Assembly: GCA_021647405.1 (NCBI GenBank)
Contig: JAKIUU010000003.1
Location: 62,001-126,000, forward strand
Origin: Flavobacteriaceae bacterium
GTDB lineage: Bacteria; Bacteroidota; Bacteroidia; Flavobacteriales; Flavobacteriaceae
Direction: 5' to 3'
DNA: 64,000 nt
Under the pieces are notes generated by a model that saw nothing but the letters and a program-made list of their open reading frames with translations, did no database searches and was not told the DNA's origin. Below, one piece after another: positions 50,709 to 58,314 of the stretch (position 1 is the stretch's first letter; each line of letters starts with the position of its first letter). The position numbers and the translations under genes were made by a program.

Positions 50709-50756
50709 GGTCGCTGGTTCCCCCGAAGTCTCGGGGCAGTCCCCGCTACTAAAAAC
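50709..50756 (+). pseudogene. Partial tRNA-fMet duplicate 2, interrupted by a palindrome
   Basis: GGTCGCTGGTTC (50709-50720) equals tRNA 50232-50243. GAGTC is then replaced by CCCCGAAGTCTCGGGG (50721-50736, stem CCCCGA/TCGGGG). CAGTCCCCGCTACTAAAAAC (50737-50756) equals 50249-50268. It is a second, shorter tRNA 3' remnant with no ORF between it and duplicate 1. Confidence 0.82.
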
Positions 50757-50783
50757 TTAAAAAAAAGTAATGTGAATATTTAA

Positions 50784-52169
50784 TTACAAAACACTGCTTT
50801 TTATAACCATTAACTTTTCGCGTGTCATTTCATGCATGGAATATTGAATACCACCCATACCAATACCCGAAGCATCTCTGCCGCCAAAAGGCATCCAATC
50901 TACCCTAAAAGCGGTGTGGTCATTTACCATTACGGCTGTAGCATTCAGTTTTTTTACCACGTCTAAAGCGATGTCTAAATTTTTAGTAAAAACAGATGCT
51001 TGAAAATGAACGTCTAAACTATTGGCAATTTCAATGGCTTTTTCTCTATCGTCATAGGCATAAACACAAACTACAGGACCAAATATTTCTAAAGTAGAAA
51101 CTTTGGCATCGGCAGGAGGATTTAATAAAACTGTTGGTTCGTAACAAGTATCCGAAATACGTTTGCCACCACACAATAATTCTGCGCCTGCATTTACAGC
51201 TTCGTTTACCCAAGCTTCAACACGATCTACTTCTTTTGGCAAAATTAAGGGTCCTACCTCTGTTGCTGAATCCATCTGATTGCCAACAACCAATTTAGAA
51301 GCCATTTCTGCCAATTGATTGGCCAAATCATTACATATATTTTTGTGAACAAAAACACGTTGTACAGAGACACAAACTTGGCCTGCGTGATAAAAACCAC
51401 CTTTTAATAAGGCTGGAAGCATTTCGTTAAAATCGGCATCTTCTTCAACAATTACCGGCGCAGCACCACCATGCTCTAAAGCACACCGTGTGCCTGGTGC
51501 CAATTTCGATTTCAAATACCATCCCACGTCCGCCGAACCTATAAACGAAAAATAATTGACTCTTTTATCGGTTACCAATATTTCGGCCGCGTCTCTTCCG
51601 CAAACCACAGCTTGACACCAGCCATCTGGCAAACCTGCTTCTTTAAGAATAGCCACCAAAGCGATGCAAGACAACGGTGTTGTTGTTGCTGGTTTCACAA
51701 TTACAGGACAACCCGCTGCAACAGCTGTTACAACTTGATGCACAATTAAATTTAATGGATGGTTAAAAGCACTTACCGAAGAAACCACACCTATGGGTTC
51801 TCGGGTGGTAAAACCCAATCTGCCTTCAGAGGCCTTGGTCAATCCCATGGGGATTTGTTCGCCTTTTAATTGACCTATATGTTCTGCGGCAATTTGAACG
51901 CCATTAATAGCGCGTAACACTTCAACTTTTGAATCTACCAAAGGCTTTCCACCTTCTTGAGCAGCTGTTTTGGTCAATTCATCCAATCGGCTTTCCATAA
52001 TCGCAGCGGCGCGATGTAAAATAGCCATCCGTTCATGAGCAGGAATCCATTTAGACTGGTCTTGAAACAAAGCATAAGCTGTTGCCAATGCTTTTTCTAC
52101 TTCGGCTTTATCAACCGTTGGAATTTCTTTAATAAGACTTAAATCGTAGGGTGATGTTACTTTTAACAT
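50784..52169 (-). CDS. Aldehyde dehydrogenase family protein, paired with acetolactate synthase-like gene
   Basis: A 461-aa NAD(P)-dependent aldehyde dehydrogenase. VSSVSAFNHPLNLIVHQV takes the place of the PWNFP motif, FSFIGSADVG the cofactor turn, LEHGGAAPVIV the general-base Glu, and HAGQVCVSVQRV the catalytic Cys (~267). The C-terminal DWMPFGGRDASGIGMGG is standard. Type resembles lactaldehyde/succinate-semialdehyde-like enzymes; substrate not deduced. It lies 76 bp after the acetolactate synthase-like gene on the same strand and is probably in its operon. Confidence 0.9.
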   Translation of the reverse strand: MLKVTSPYDLSLIKEIPTVDKAEVEKALATAYALFQDQSKWIPAHERMAILHRAAAIMESRLDELTKTAAQEGGKPLVDSKVEVLRAINGVQIAAEHIGQLKGEQIPMGLTKASEGRLGFTTREPIGVVSSVSAFNHPLNLIVHQVVTAVAAGCPVIVKPATTTPLSCIALVAILKEAGLPDGWCQAVVCGRDAAEILVTDKRVNYFSFIGSADVGWYLKSKLAPGTRCALEHGGAAPVIVEEDADFNEMLPALLKGGFYHAGQVCVSVQRVFVHKNICNDLANQLAEMASKLVVGNQMDSATEVGPLILPKEVDRVEAWVNEAVNAGAELLCGGKRISDTCYEPTVLLNPPADAKVSTLEIFGPVVCVYAYDDREKAIEIANSLDVHFQASVFTKNLDIALDVVKKLNATAVMVNDHTAFRVDWMPFGGRDASGIGMGGIQYSMHEMTREKLMVIKSSVL

Positions 52170-52245
52170 AATTTATTTTTAGATATTAGCGTAAAGAAGG
52201 CCTGAAAAAAATATTCTCTTTTTGGTCTATTTTCTTTGTTCTTTT

Positions 52246-53886
52246 TTACAATATACACGTTTTTTCTTTCAACAAAACATTTAAAATAGAGTGGTTTAAC
52301 GAATAATCTACAGCCAAATCAATGACATGGACACCCTCTTTATGTAAACATTCTGACAATATTTCTTTAAAATTTTCATCGGATGTTGGCCTGTGACCAA
52401 TAGCGCCATAACTTTCGGCATACTTGACAAAATCGGGGTTTTTATAATCTAAGCCAAAATTATCAAATCCCATGCCTTCTTGTTTCCATTTTATCATGCC
52501 ATACGAACTGTCATTCAATATGATAACAAGCATATTTAATTTTAATCTAACCGCTGTTTCTAATTCTTGAGAATTCATCATAAAACCACCATCGCCACAA
52601 ACAGAAATTACTTTTTTATTGGGATTAATTAATTTTGCCAACATGGCCGAAGGCAGGCCAGCTCCCATAGTTGCCAAGGCATTGTCTAACAACAAGGTGT
52701 TGGGTTGGTAGCATTTGTAATTTCGGGCAAACCATATTTTGTAAACGCCATTATCTAAAGTTACAATACCGTCTTCTGGCAGTTCTTCTCTAACTATATG
52801 TACCAAACGCTGTGGTAAAATAGGAAAACGACTGTCTTGTGCATATTTTGATAAATGGCTTTCTAAATCTTCTTTTATTCTGTCGTAATAAGACAAATCC
52901 CAGTTGCTTTTATCGGTAATATGCAATGACAGTTTTTCTACAGAAGTAGCAATATCGCCTATAACATTTAATTGTGGAAAATACACCTCATCAACCTGAG
53001 CTGGGAAGAAATTTACATGGATGACTTTTGTACCGCCTTCTTCCATAAAAAATGGCGGCTTTTCAATAACATCATGACCCACATTAATAATTAAATCGGC
53101 GCGGTTTATAGCGCAGTGTAAAAAATCGTTGGCCGATAAGGCTGCTGTGCCTAAAAACTGCGAATGGCGTTCATCTACCACACCTTTGCCCATTTGGGTA
53201 TTAAAAAATGGGATACCTGTTTGCTCAATAAATTTTGTTAAGGCCTCGCTTGTTCTCTTTCTATTAGCACCTGCACCAATGAGCAATAAAGGCATTTTTG
53301 CATTTTCAATCATTTTTGCAGCTTCTCGAATTTCCGATTCATCGGCATCAGGTCTTCTGTGACCAACCACTTTAAACAGTCTGTCATCACACTCTTCTGC
53401 AGCAATGTCTTCTGGCAACTCCAAGTGGACAGCTCCGGGTCTTTCTTCAACAGATAAACGGTAGGCTTCGCGTACCATAGATGCAATATTATTTCCGTTT
53501 ACAATTTGCCGTGTGTATTTGGTAATGGGCTTCATCAACTCAACAATATCGACAATTTGAAAACGTCCTTGTTTCGATTTTTTAATAGGTTTTTGACCCG
53601 TTATCATCATCATAGGCATCGCACCTAATTGTGCATAAGCTGCTGGTGTGGTAAAGTTTGTTGCGCCAGGACCAAGGGTTGCTAAACAAACGCCGGGCTT
53701 ACCCGTTAATCTACCATAAGTGGCTGCCATAAAACCGGCTCCTTGCTCATGACGTGTGAGTATTAATTTGATTTTAGAGCCTCGCATAGAATCTAAAAAA
53801 TCTAAATTTTCTTCTCCCGGAATGCCAAAAATATACTCTACGCCTTCGTTTTCTAGGGCTTTTATAAATAAATCGGATGCTTTCAT
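52246..53886 (-). CDS. Acetolactate synthase large subunit-like thiamine diphosphate enzyme
   Basis: A 546-aa protein. EGVEYIFGIPGEENLDFLDS and RHEQGAGFMAATYGRLTGK contain the activating Glu. GQKPIKKSKQGRFQIVDIVE resembles catabolic AlsS-like enzymes. The ThDP site is GDGGFMMNSQELETAVRL...LNDSSYG. It would condense two pyruvate to 2-acetolactate. There is no regulatory subunit gene and no acetolactate decarboxylase here, so it is not the usual ilvBN or butanediol setting. The partner is the aldehyde dehydrogenase gene after it. Confidence 0.87.
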   Translation of the reverse strand: MKASDLFIKALENEGVEYIFGIPGEENLDFLDSMRGSKIKLILTRHEQGAGFMAATYGRLTGKPGVCLATLGPGATNFTTPAAYAQLGAMPMMMITGQKPIKKSKQGRFQIVDIVELMKPITKYTRQIVNGNNIASMVREAYRLSVEERPGAVHLELPEDIAAEECDDRLFKVVGHRRPDADESEIREAAKMIENAKMPLLLIGAGANRKRTSEALTKFIEQTGIPFFNTQMGKGVVDERHSQFLGTAALSANDFLHCAINRADLIINVGHDVIEKPPFFMEEGGTKVIHVNFFPAQVDEVYFPQLNVIGDIATSVEKLSLHITDKSNWDLSYYDRIKEDLESHLSKYAQDSRFPILPQRLVHIVREELPEDGIVTLDNGVYKIWFARNYKCYQPNTLLLDNALATMGAGLPSAMLAKLINPNKKVISVCGDGGFMMNSQELETAVRLKLNMLVIILNDSSYGMIKWKQEGMGFDNFGLDYKNPDFVKYAESYGAIGHRPTSDENFKEILSECLHKEGVHVIDLAVDYSLNHSILNVLLKEKTCIL

Positions 53887-54029
53887 AAACGCTTTTTTTA
53901 CTGTTTTTTTAATATAATTAGCTTCTTTGTTAAAGTGCTTTTTTAGTACTTACAATGTATAAAATAATTATGATATAATACTTTATGACTTTATTTTTTT
54001 TTACACTAAAAAAAATGAAAAAATCATCA

Positions 54030-54056
54030 GCTAGCGTGTGCATCTATGCGTGCTTT
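54030..54056 (+). repeat. REP hairpin 1
   Basis: GCTAGCGTGTGCATCTATGC followed by GTGCTT. A 5' GCTAG head precedes a hairpin GCGTGTGCA/TATGCGTGC with mismatches. Same orientation as REP 2 and 4. Confidence 0.75.
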
Positions 54057-54095
54057 CAATATTCTTTAAAATCCAACCAAAATCATCAATCCTTC

Positions 54096-54123
54096 GCTAG
54101 TGCGCGCATCCATGCGCGCGCTT
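54096..54123 (+). repeat. REP hairpin 2
   Basis: GCTAG head, then a hairpin TGCGCGCATCCATGCGCGCG and CTT. It lies 8 bp beyond the 3' end of the RAYT gene. Confidence 0.8.
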
Positions 54124-54130
54124 AATAACG

Positions 54131-54682
54131 CTATAAATTTAAATCTATTTCTAACACTGTTTGGTCATCATTACCATAGTTTCTGGCACTACTATATTTA
54201 TAATCTATAGCATCTGTAACAAAGCCAGTTTCAACAGGATTGTTATGAATATAGTTTAATTTTTGCTCAAACACTTTTAAAGACCAAATTTCAATTGGAT
54301 TATTGTGCTGTTGCCAAAACTGTCTTTTTTTGACATTACTTTTTTGTAATCCTGCTTTTTCAAACATATTTAACAACCATTCTTTTCTGCTTTCTTGTGA
54401 ATTTTCTTCTATAATTTGCAACATTTTTCTAGAAGTAAATCCTTTAAAATCACGAATTAAACCAGAGGGGTCTCCAAAAGAAGACCTAAATATCAAATGA
54501 ATATGACTTGGCATAATACAATAGCCATAAATTTCCATGCCTTTGTGTTTTCTACAATAGTCTAATGAGGCTATAATACACTCAAAATAATCATTTCTAG
54601 TAAAAACATCTATCCAATAAACGGTTGCAAAGCTTATAAAATAAGCGCCTTCTTTATCTCCAAATTTATATTTTCTACTCAT
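54131..54682 (-). CDS. REP-associated tyrosine transposase (RAYT, IS200-like TnpA_REP family)
   Basis: A 183-aa protein. HUH motif in YCIMPSHIHLIFRSS, catalytic-Tyr helix in FEQKLNYIHNNPVETGFV (Tyr in YIHNNPV), start SRKYKFGDKEGAYFISFATV. These are the marks of Y1 single-strand transposases that process REP hairpins. It appears intact. REP sequences lie on both sides within 110 bp: REP 1 and 2 downstream of the gene, REP 3 and 4 upstream. RAYTs usually move only REPs and are domesticated single-copy genes. Confidence 0.93.
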   Translation of the reverse strand: MSRKYKFGDKEGAYFISFATVYWIDVFTRNDYFECIIASLDYCRKHKGMEIYGYCIMPSHIHLIFRSSFGDPSGLIRDFKGFTSRKMLQIIEENSQESRKEWLLNMFEKAGLQKSNVKKRQFWQQHNNPIEIWSLKVFEQKLNYIHNNPVETGFVTDAIDYKYSSARNYGNDDQTVLEIDLNL

Positions 54683-54743
54683 TGCTTTAGTAAAAATATA
54701 AATAATTTTTAAAATCTTGGGGTTTTATTAATCTTTTGGGTTT

Positions 54744-54774
54744 AAAGGCACGCGCATGGATGCGCGCGCTAGCG
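54744..54774 (-). repeat. REP hairpin 3 (inverted)
   Basis: Minus-strand CGCTAGCGCGCGCATCCATG followed by CGCGTGCC. The same unit as REP 2, in opposite orientation, starting 62 bp upstream of the RAYT start codon. It forms an inverted pair (BIME-like) with REP 4. Confidence 0.8.
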
Positions 54775-54777
54775 GGT

Positions 54778-54865
54778 AAGATATTTACTATACCTTCTGG
54801 CACATCAGAAGTTGCCAAGACTTCGGCAAAGGTAATAGCACATAATGGTCTTGATTCTTATACTA
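54778..54865 (-). pseudogene. Fragment of an aldehyde dehydrogenase gene between REP 3 and REP 4
   Basis: Aligns without gaps to 55212-55300, inside the aldehyde dehydrogenase-like gene just to the right. 54811-54836 is identical over 26 bp and most other positions match. The frame is broken by substitutions, so it is not translated. It is either a copied-and-decayed piece of the neighbour or the remains of a second paralogue, bracketed by inverted REPs. Confidence 0.8.
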
Positions 54866-54867
54866 TC

Positions 54868-54897
54868 CGCTGGCGCGAGCATCCTTGCTCGTGCATT
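54868..54897 (+). repeat. REP hairpin 4
   Basis: CGCTGGCGCGAGCATCCTTG followed by CTCGTGCATT. Stem GCGCGAGCA/TGCTCGTGC. More divergent than REP 2 and 3. It closes the REP-bracketed fragment and lies 54 bp from the end of the aldehyde dehydrogenase-like gene. Confidence 0.75.
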
Positions 54898-54950
54898 AAG
54901 TATTACTCTAGCCTCTATCCCAAAATCAATAATCAGCAATCAAAAATTCC

Positions 54951-55832
54951 TTAATACCCACTCCCCGCTCCTGCTATTTGTTCAATAGGATGCCAAGTGG
55001 TTTTGGTTTCTTGGAAATCGAAAATATAATAGGGGTTTTCGTGTTTGGCGTCAAAATAATCACCGTCTTCGCGAATACGTGTACGTTTCATACTCTCTAC
55101 AGCCAATTCTTGTAATGTTTTAATATCGTTTTTATCAGCCCCACAATACAAAACGGCGTTTACATCCATATGACTGCCGAAATGGGTTAGTAACTCGGCA
55201 CGGTTACCAGTCAAGATATTTATCACACCACCCGGCACATCTGATGTTGCCAAGACTTCGGCAAAGGTAATGGCACACAATGGTTTTGATTCTGATGCTA
55301 AAATGACACAAGTATTACCGCCTGCTATGATGCTACAAATTTGTGTAACCAAGCCCAACAAACCACTTTTTTCGGGAGCAAATGCCGCTACAATACCTGT
55401 GGGTTCTGGTACAGAAAAATTAAAGTAACTGCCCGAAACCGGATTAACAGTGCTGTACATTTGTATGTATTTATCGCACCAACCCGCGTAATAAATCAGT
55501 CGGTCTATACTTAAGTTTACTTCTTCTTTAGCCAAAGCTTCTGTACTGCCTTGCAATGCTAGTTCTGCTACAAATTGGGCTTTGCGACCTTCGAGCACTT
55601 CAGCAATTCGGTATAAAATCTGACTGCGATTGTAAGCTGATTTATGTGCCCATCCACCTTGTGCTTTACGTGCTGCAACCACAGCATTTCTAAAGTCTTT
55701 TCTTGAAGACAAGCACATATTGGCTAGGGCTTTATTGTCAAATTTTGGCTGGTAAAAACGCCCCGATTCTGTTCTTGGAAACTTCCCGCCAATGTATATT
55801 TTATAGGTTTTTAAAATTGCTATTCGTGACAT
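54951..55832 (-). CDS. Short aldehyde dehydrogenase-like protein lacking the catalytic domain
   Basis: A 293-aa protein covering only the N-terminal cofactor-binding half of the family: YIGGKFPRTESGRFY, PEPTGIVAAFAPEKSGLLGL (where PWNFP is expected), IIAGGNTCVILASESKPLC and VPGGVINILTGNRAELL. It ends in a tail ETKTTWHPIEQIAGAGSGY. The catalytic Cys domain is missing altogether, yet the frame is open and sequence well kept. It is therefore probably a real pseudo-enzyme partner of the full-length enzyme encoded 12 bp upstream; similar deoC-aldH-aldH gene sets exist in other bacteria. Confidence 0.8.
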   Translation of the reverse strand: MSRIAILKTYKIYIGGKFPRTESGRFYQPKFDNKALANMCLSSRKDFRNAVVAARKAQGGWAHKSAYNRSQILYRIAEVLEGRKAQFVAELALQGSTEALAKEEVNLSIDRLIYYAGWCDKYIQMYSTVNPVSGSYFNFSVPEPTGIVAAFAPEKSGLLGLVTQICSIIAGGNTCVILASESKPLCAITFAEVLATSDVPGGVINILTGNRAELLTHFGSHMDVNAVLYCGADKNDIKTLQELAVESMKRTRIREDGDYFDAKHENPYYIFDFQETKTTWHPIEQIAGAGSGY

Positions 55833-55844
55833 ATCCTTAATGTT

Positions 55845-57314
55845 TTAATCAAATTTTAAATATGGTTCTAAACCGTGAATACCACCTTCGCGGCCAAAGC
55901 CACTTTCTTTATAGCCGCCAAATGGTGAAGCCGGATCGAATTTATTAAAGGTATTTGCCCAAATGACGCCTGCGCGTAATTGAGAAGTCATATTAAATAT
56001 TTTTGAGCCTTTATCTGTCCAAACGCCAGCTGATAATCCGTAAGGTGTATTATTGGCTTTCTCTATAACTTCGTCAATAGTTCTAAAAGTTTGAATGGCT
56101 AAAACAGGCCCAAAAATTTCTTCTTGTACAATGCGATTAGATTGTGCTACATGCGTAAACAAAGTCGGTTTACACCAATAGCCTTTTTTTGGTAAAGTGC
56201 ATTCTGGCTGATAAATTTCGGCGCCTTCTTTAAGACCGATTTTTATATACTCATTAATTGTATTAAGCTGATCTTTAGAATTAATGGCGCCAATATCTGT
56301 GTTTTTATCAAGAGGATCACCAATAATTAAAGACTGCATGCGCCCTTTTAATTTTCGTAAAACCACATCGTAAACCGATTCTTGAACATAAAGGCGAGAG
56401 CCCGCACAACACACGTGCCCTTGATTAAAAAATATACCATTTATAACACCTTCGACGGCTTGATCTAAAGCCGCATCTTCAAAAATTATATTGGCCGCTT
56501 TGCCACCCAATTCCATCGTGGCTTTTTTGCCTGTTCCGGCGATGGCATTCATAATTATTTTACCAACACCTGTTGAGCCTGTAAAAGCAATTTTATTCAC
56601 ATCAGGATGGTTGACAATGGCCATTCCCACGACACTACCGCGACCCGAAACGACATTTACAACACCATCGGGAATACCAGCATCTTTAACAGCTTCGGCT
56701 AATTTATAAAGTGTTAATGGGGTTGTATTTGCGGCTTTTATAACAACAGTATTGCCTGCTGCTAAGGCTGGTGCTATTTTCCACGAAGCCATTAACAATG
56801 GGAAATTCCAAGGAATAATCTGACCTACGACGCCTAAAGATTTTGGTTTTCGATTCGGAAAAGCATAATCTAATTTATCGGCCCACCCTGCATTGTAAAA
56901 GAAATGTGCAGATACCAAAGGAATATCAATATCACGTGATTCTCGGATGGCTTTACCGCCATCTAAGGATTCTATTACAGAAAATTCGCGCGCGCGTTCT
57001 TGAATAATTCGCGCCAATCTAAATATGTATTTACCGCGTTCTTTACCAGATAATTTAGACCACACATTTGTATAGGCTTTTCTGGCTGCTTTTACAGCGA
57101 TGTCAACATCATCTGCATCGCCTAAAGCCACTTTGGCTAACAATTTTTCGTTAGCCGGATTAAAGGTGTCGAAATATTTTCCAGATTTAGGTTTTACAAA
57201 TTTACCGTTGATAAATAAATCGTATTTTTCCTTTAAATTTATGTGTGACATACTTTCTGGCGCTGGCGCTAATGGCCAGTCAGAGCTGTAGTCTATGTCT
57301 ACTTTTGTTTTCAT
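55845..57314 (-). CDS. Aldehyde dehydrogenase, full length, in the deoC operon
   Basis: A 489-aa NAD(P)-dependent aldehyde dehydrogenase. PWNFPLLMASWKIAPALAAG, FTGSTGVGKIIM (cofactor), MELGGKAANIIF (general-base Glu), FFNQGHVCCAGSRLY (catalytic Cys ~303) and EEIFGPVLAIQTF, SPFGGYKESGFGRE. All catalytic residues are present. As it starts 2 bp after deoC, the likely substrate is the acetaldehyde (or a related aldehyde) freed by DeoC; this is inferred from context. Confidence 0.92.
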   Translation of the reverse strand: MKTKVDIDYSSDWPLAPAPESMSHINLKEKYDLFINGKFVKPKSGKYFDTFNPANEKLLAKVALGDADDVDIAVKAARKAYTNVWSKLSGKERGKYIFRLARIIQERAREFSVIESLDGGKAIRESRDIDIPLVSAHFFYNAGWADKLDYAFPNRKPKSLGVVGQIIPWNFPLLMASWKIAPALAAGNTVVIKAANTTPLTLYKLAEAVKDAGIPDGVVNVVSGRGSVVGMAIVNHPDVNKIAFTGSTGVGKIIMNAIAGTGKKATMELGGKAANIIFEDAALDQAVEGVINGIFFNQGHVCCAGSRLYVQESVYDVVLRKLKGRMQSLIIGDPLDKNTDIGAINSKDQLNTINEYIKIGLKEGAEIYQPECTLPKKGYWCKPTLFTHVAQSNRIVQEEIFGPVLAIQTFRTIDEVIEKANNTPYGLSAGVWTDKGSKIFNMTSQLRAGVIWANTFNKFDPASPFGGYKESGFGREGGIHGLEPYLKFD

Positions 57315-57316
57315 AT

Positions 57317-58216
57317 CTAGTCTTTTGAAAAGTAATCTTTTGATTGATAATTGCCCGTTTTTTGTTTCACAATTTGCATAAGTACATCGTTTGCCAAACT
57401 ACTGGCGCCAAATCTAAAATAAGTATTATTAAGCCATTTCCCGCCAAGGGTTTCTTTAAGCAATAATAAATATTGTAAAGCCAATTTAGCATTAGAAATA
57501 CCGCCAGCTGGCTTAATACCCACCATTCTTCCGGTATTGTAATAATAATCTCTTACAGCTTCCATCATCACTAAAATGACGGGTAAAGTAGCAGCAGGTT
57601 TTATTTTTCCAGTTGATGTTTTTATAAAATCGGCTCCAGCATACATCGCAATGTCGCTGGCACGACGGATATTATCAAGATTGCCCAATTCGCCTGTTTC
57701 TAAAATGACTTTTAAACGTGCTTTGCCAATGGCTGCTTTTATGGTTGCTATTTCGTTAAATACAAAATCATAATCGCCACTGTGATATTTACCACGACTT
57801 ATAACCATATCTACCTCATCTGCACCATTATCTACAGCCTCTTTTACATCGGCTAATTTTGTTTGCGTATCGGCTTGACCACTAGGAAAAGCTGTTGCCA
57901 CTGAGGCCACTTTTACACCAGATCCTTTGAGTTCGGTTACAGCTGTCTTCACAAAATTAGGGTATACACAAACAGCGGCCGTTGTTGGCAAATCGGGATA
58001 TTCATCATGTAAATGCATGGCTTTATAGCATATATGTTTTACCTTATCTTCGGTATCAGCCCCTTCAAGCGTGGTAAGGTCAATCATATTTAAAATCATA
58101 TAAAGCCCTTTTACTTTGGCTTCTTTTTTTATGCTCCTAGCGGTGATTCTTGAAATTCTATCATCAATACCTACCTGATCTATTTTAGGTGTATCAAAAA
58201 AGTTAATTTGTTTCAT
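57317..58216 (-). CDS. deoC: Deoxyribose-phosphate aldolase
   Basis: A 299-aa class I aldolase splitting 2-deoxyribose 5-phosphate to acetaldehyde and glyceraldehyde 3-phosphate. Schiff-base Lys in ADFIKTSTGK (~195), second Lys in GIKPAGGIS (~232), and proton-relay Asp in DMIDLTTLEGADT-like text (here NMIDLTTLEGADT). Also VCVYPNFV and VATAFPSGQ. ATG 58216 is chosen over the TTG one codon earlier. Longer than the ~220-aa short form, as in the DeoC type 2 group. First gene of a three-gene operon. Confidence 0.95.
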   Translation of the reverse strand: MKQINFFDTPKIDQVGIDDRISRITARSIKKEAKVKGLYMILNMIDLTTLEGADTEDKVKHICYKAMHLHDEYPDLPTTAAVCVYPNFVKTAVTELKGSGVKVASVATAFPSGQADTQTKLADVKEAVDNGADEVDMVISRGKYHSGDYDFVFNEIATIKAAIGKARLKVILETGELGNLDNIRRASDIAMYAGADFIKTSTGKIKPAATLPVILVMMEAVRDYYYNTGRMVGIKPAGGISNAKLALQYLLLLKETLGGKWLNNTYFRFGASSLANDVLMQIVKQKTGNYQSKDYFSKD

Positions 58217-58314
58217 CAAAAATATATTTAAAAACTTGGGGGTTTACTAAGAGTAAAAATTCTCAAGTAAAGACAAAGATACAAACATCTTAATTATTAA
58301 TAAGAGTTAAACCC

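Noticed and set aside
50575..50756. Additional functional tRNA genes
   Set aside because: Both matches lack the 5' half and are interrupted by palindromes, so no cloverleaf forms.
54736..54954. 72-codon plus-strand frame over REP 3, the dehydrogenase fragment and REP 4
   Set aside because: It is read antisense through repeats and a decayed gene fragment; the translation has no protein character.
58217..58260. Promoter box TATTTTTG directly joined to the deoC ATG
   Set aside because: With no gap to the ATG, transcription would begin inside the coding sequence; probably chance in AT-rich DNA.
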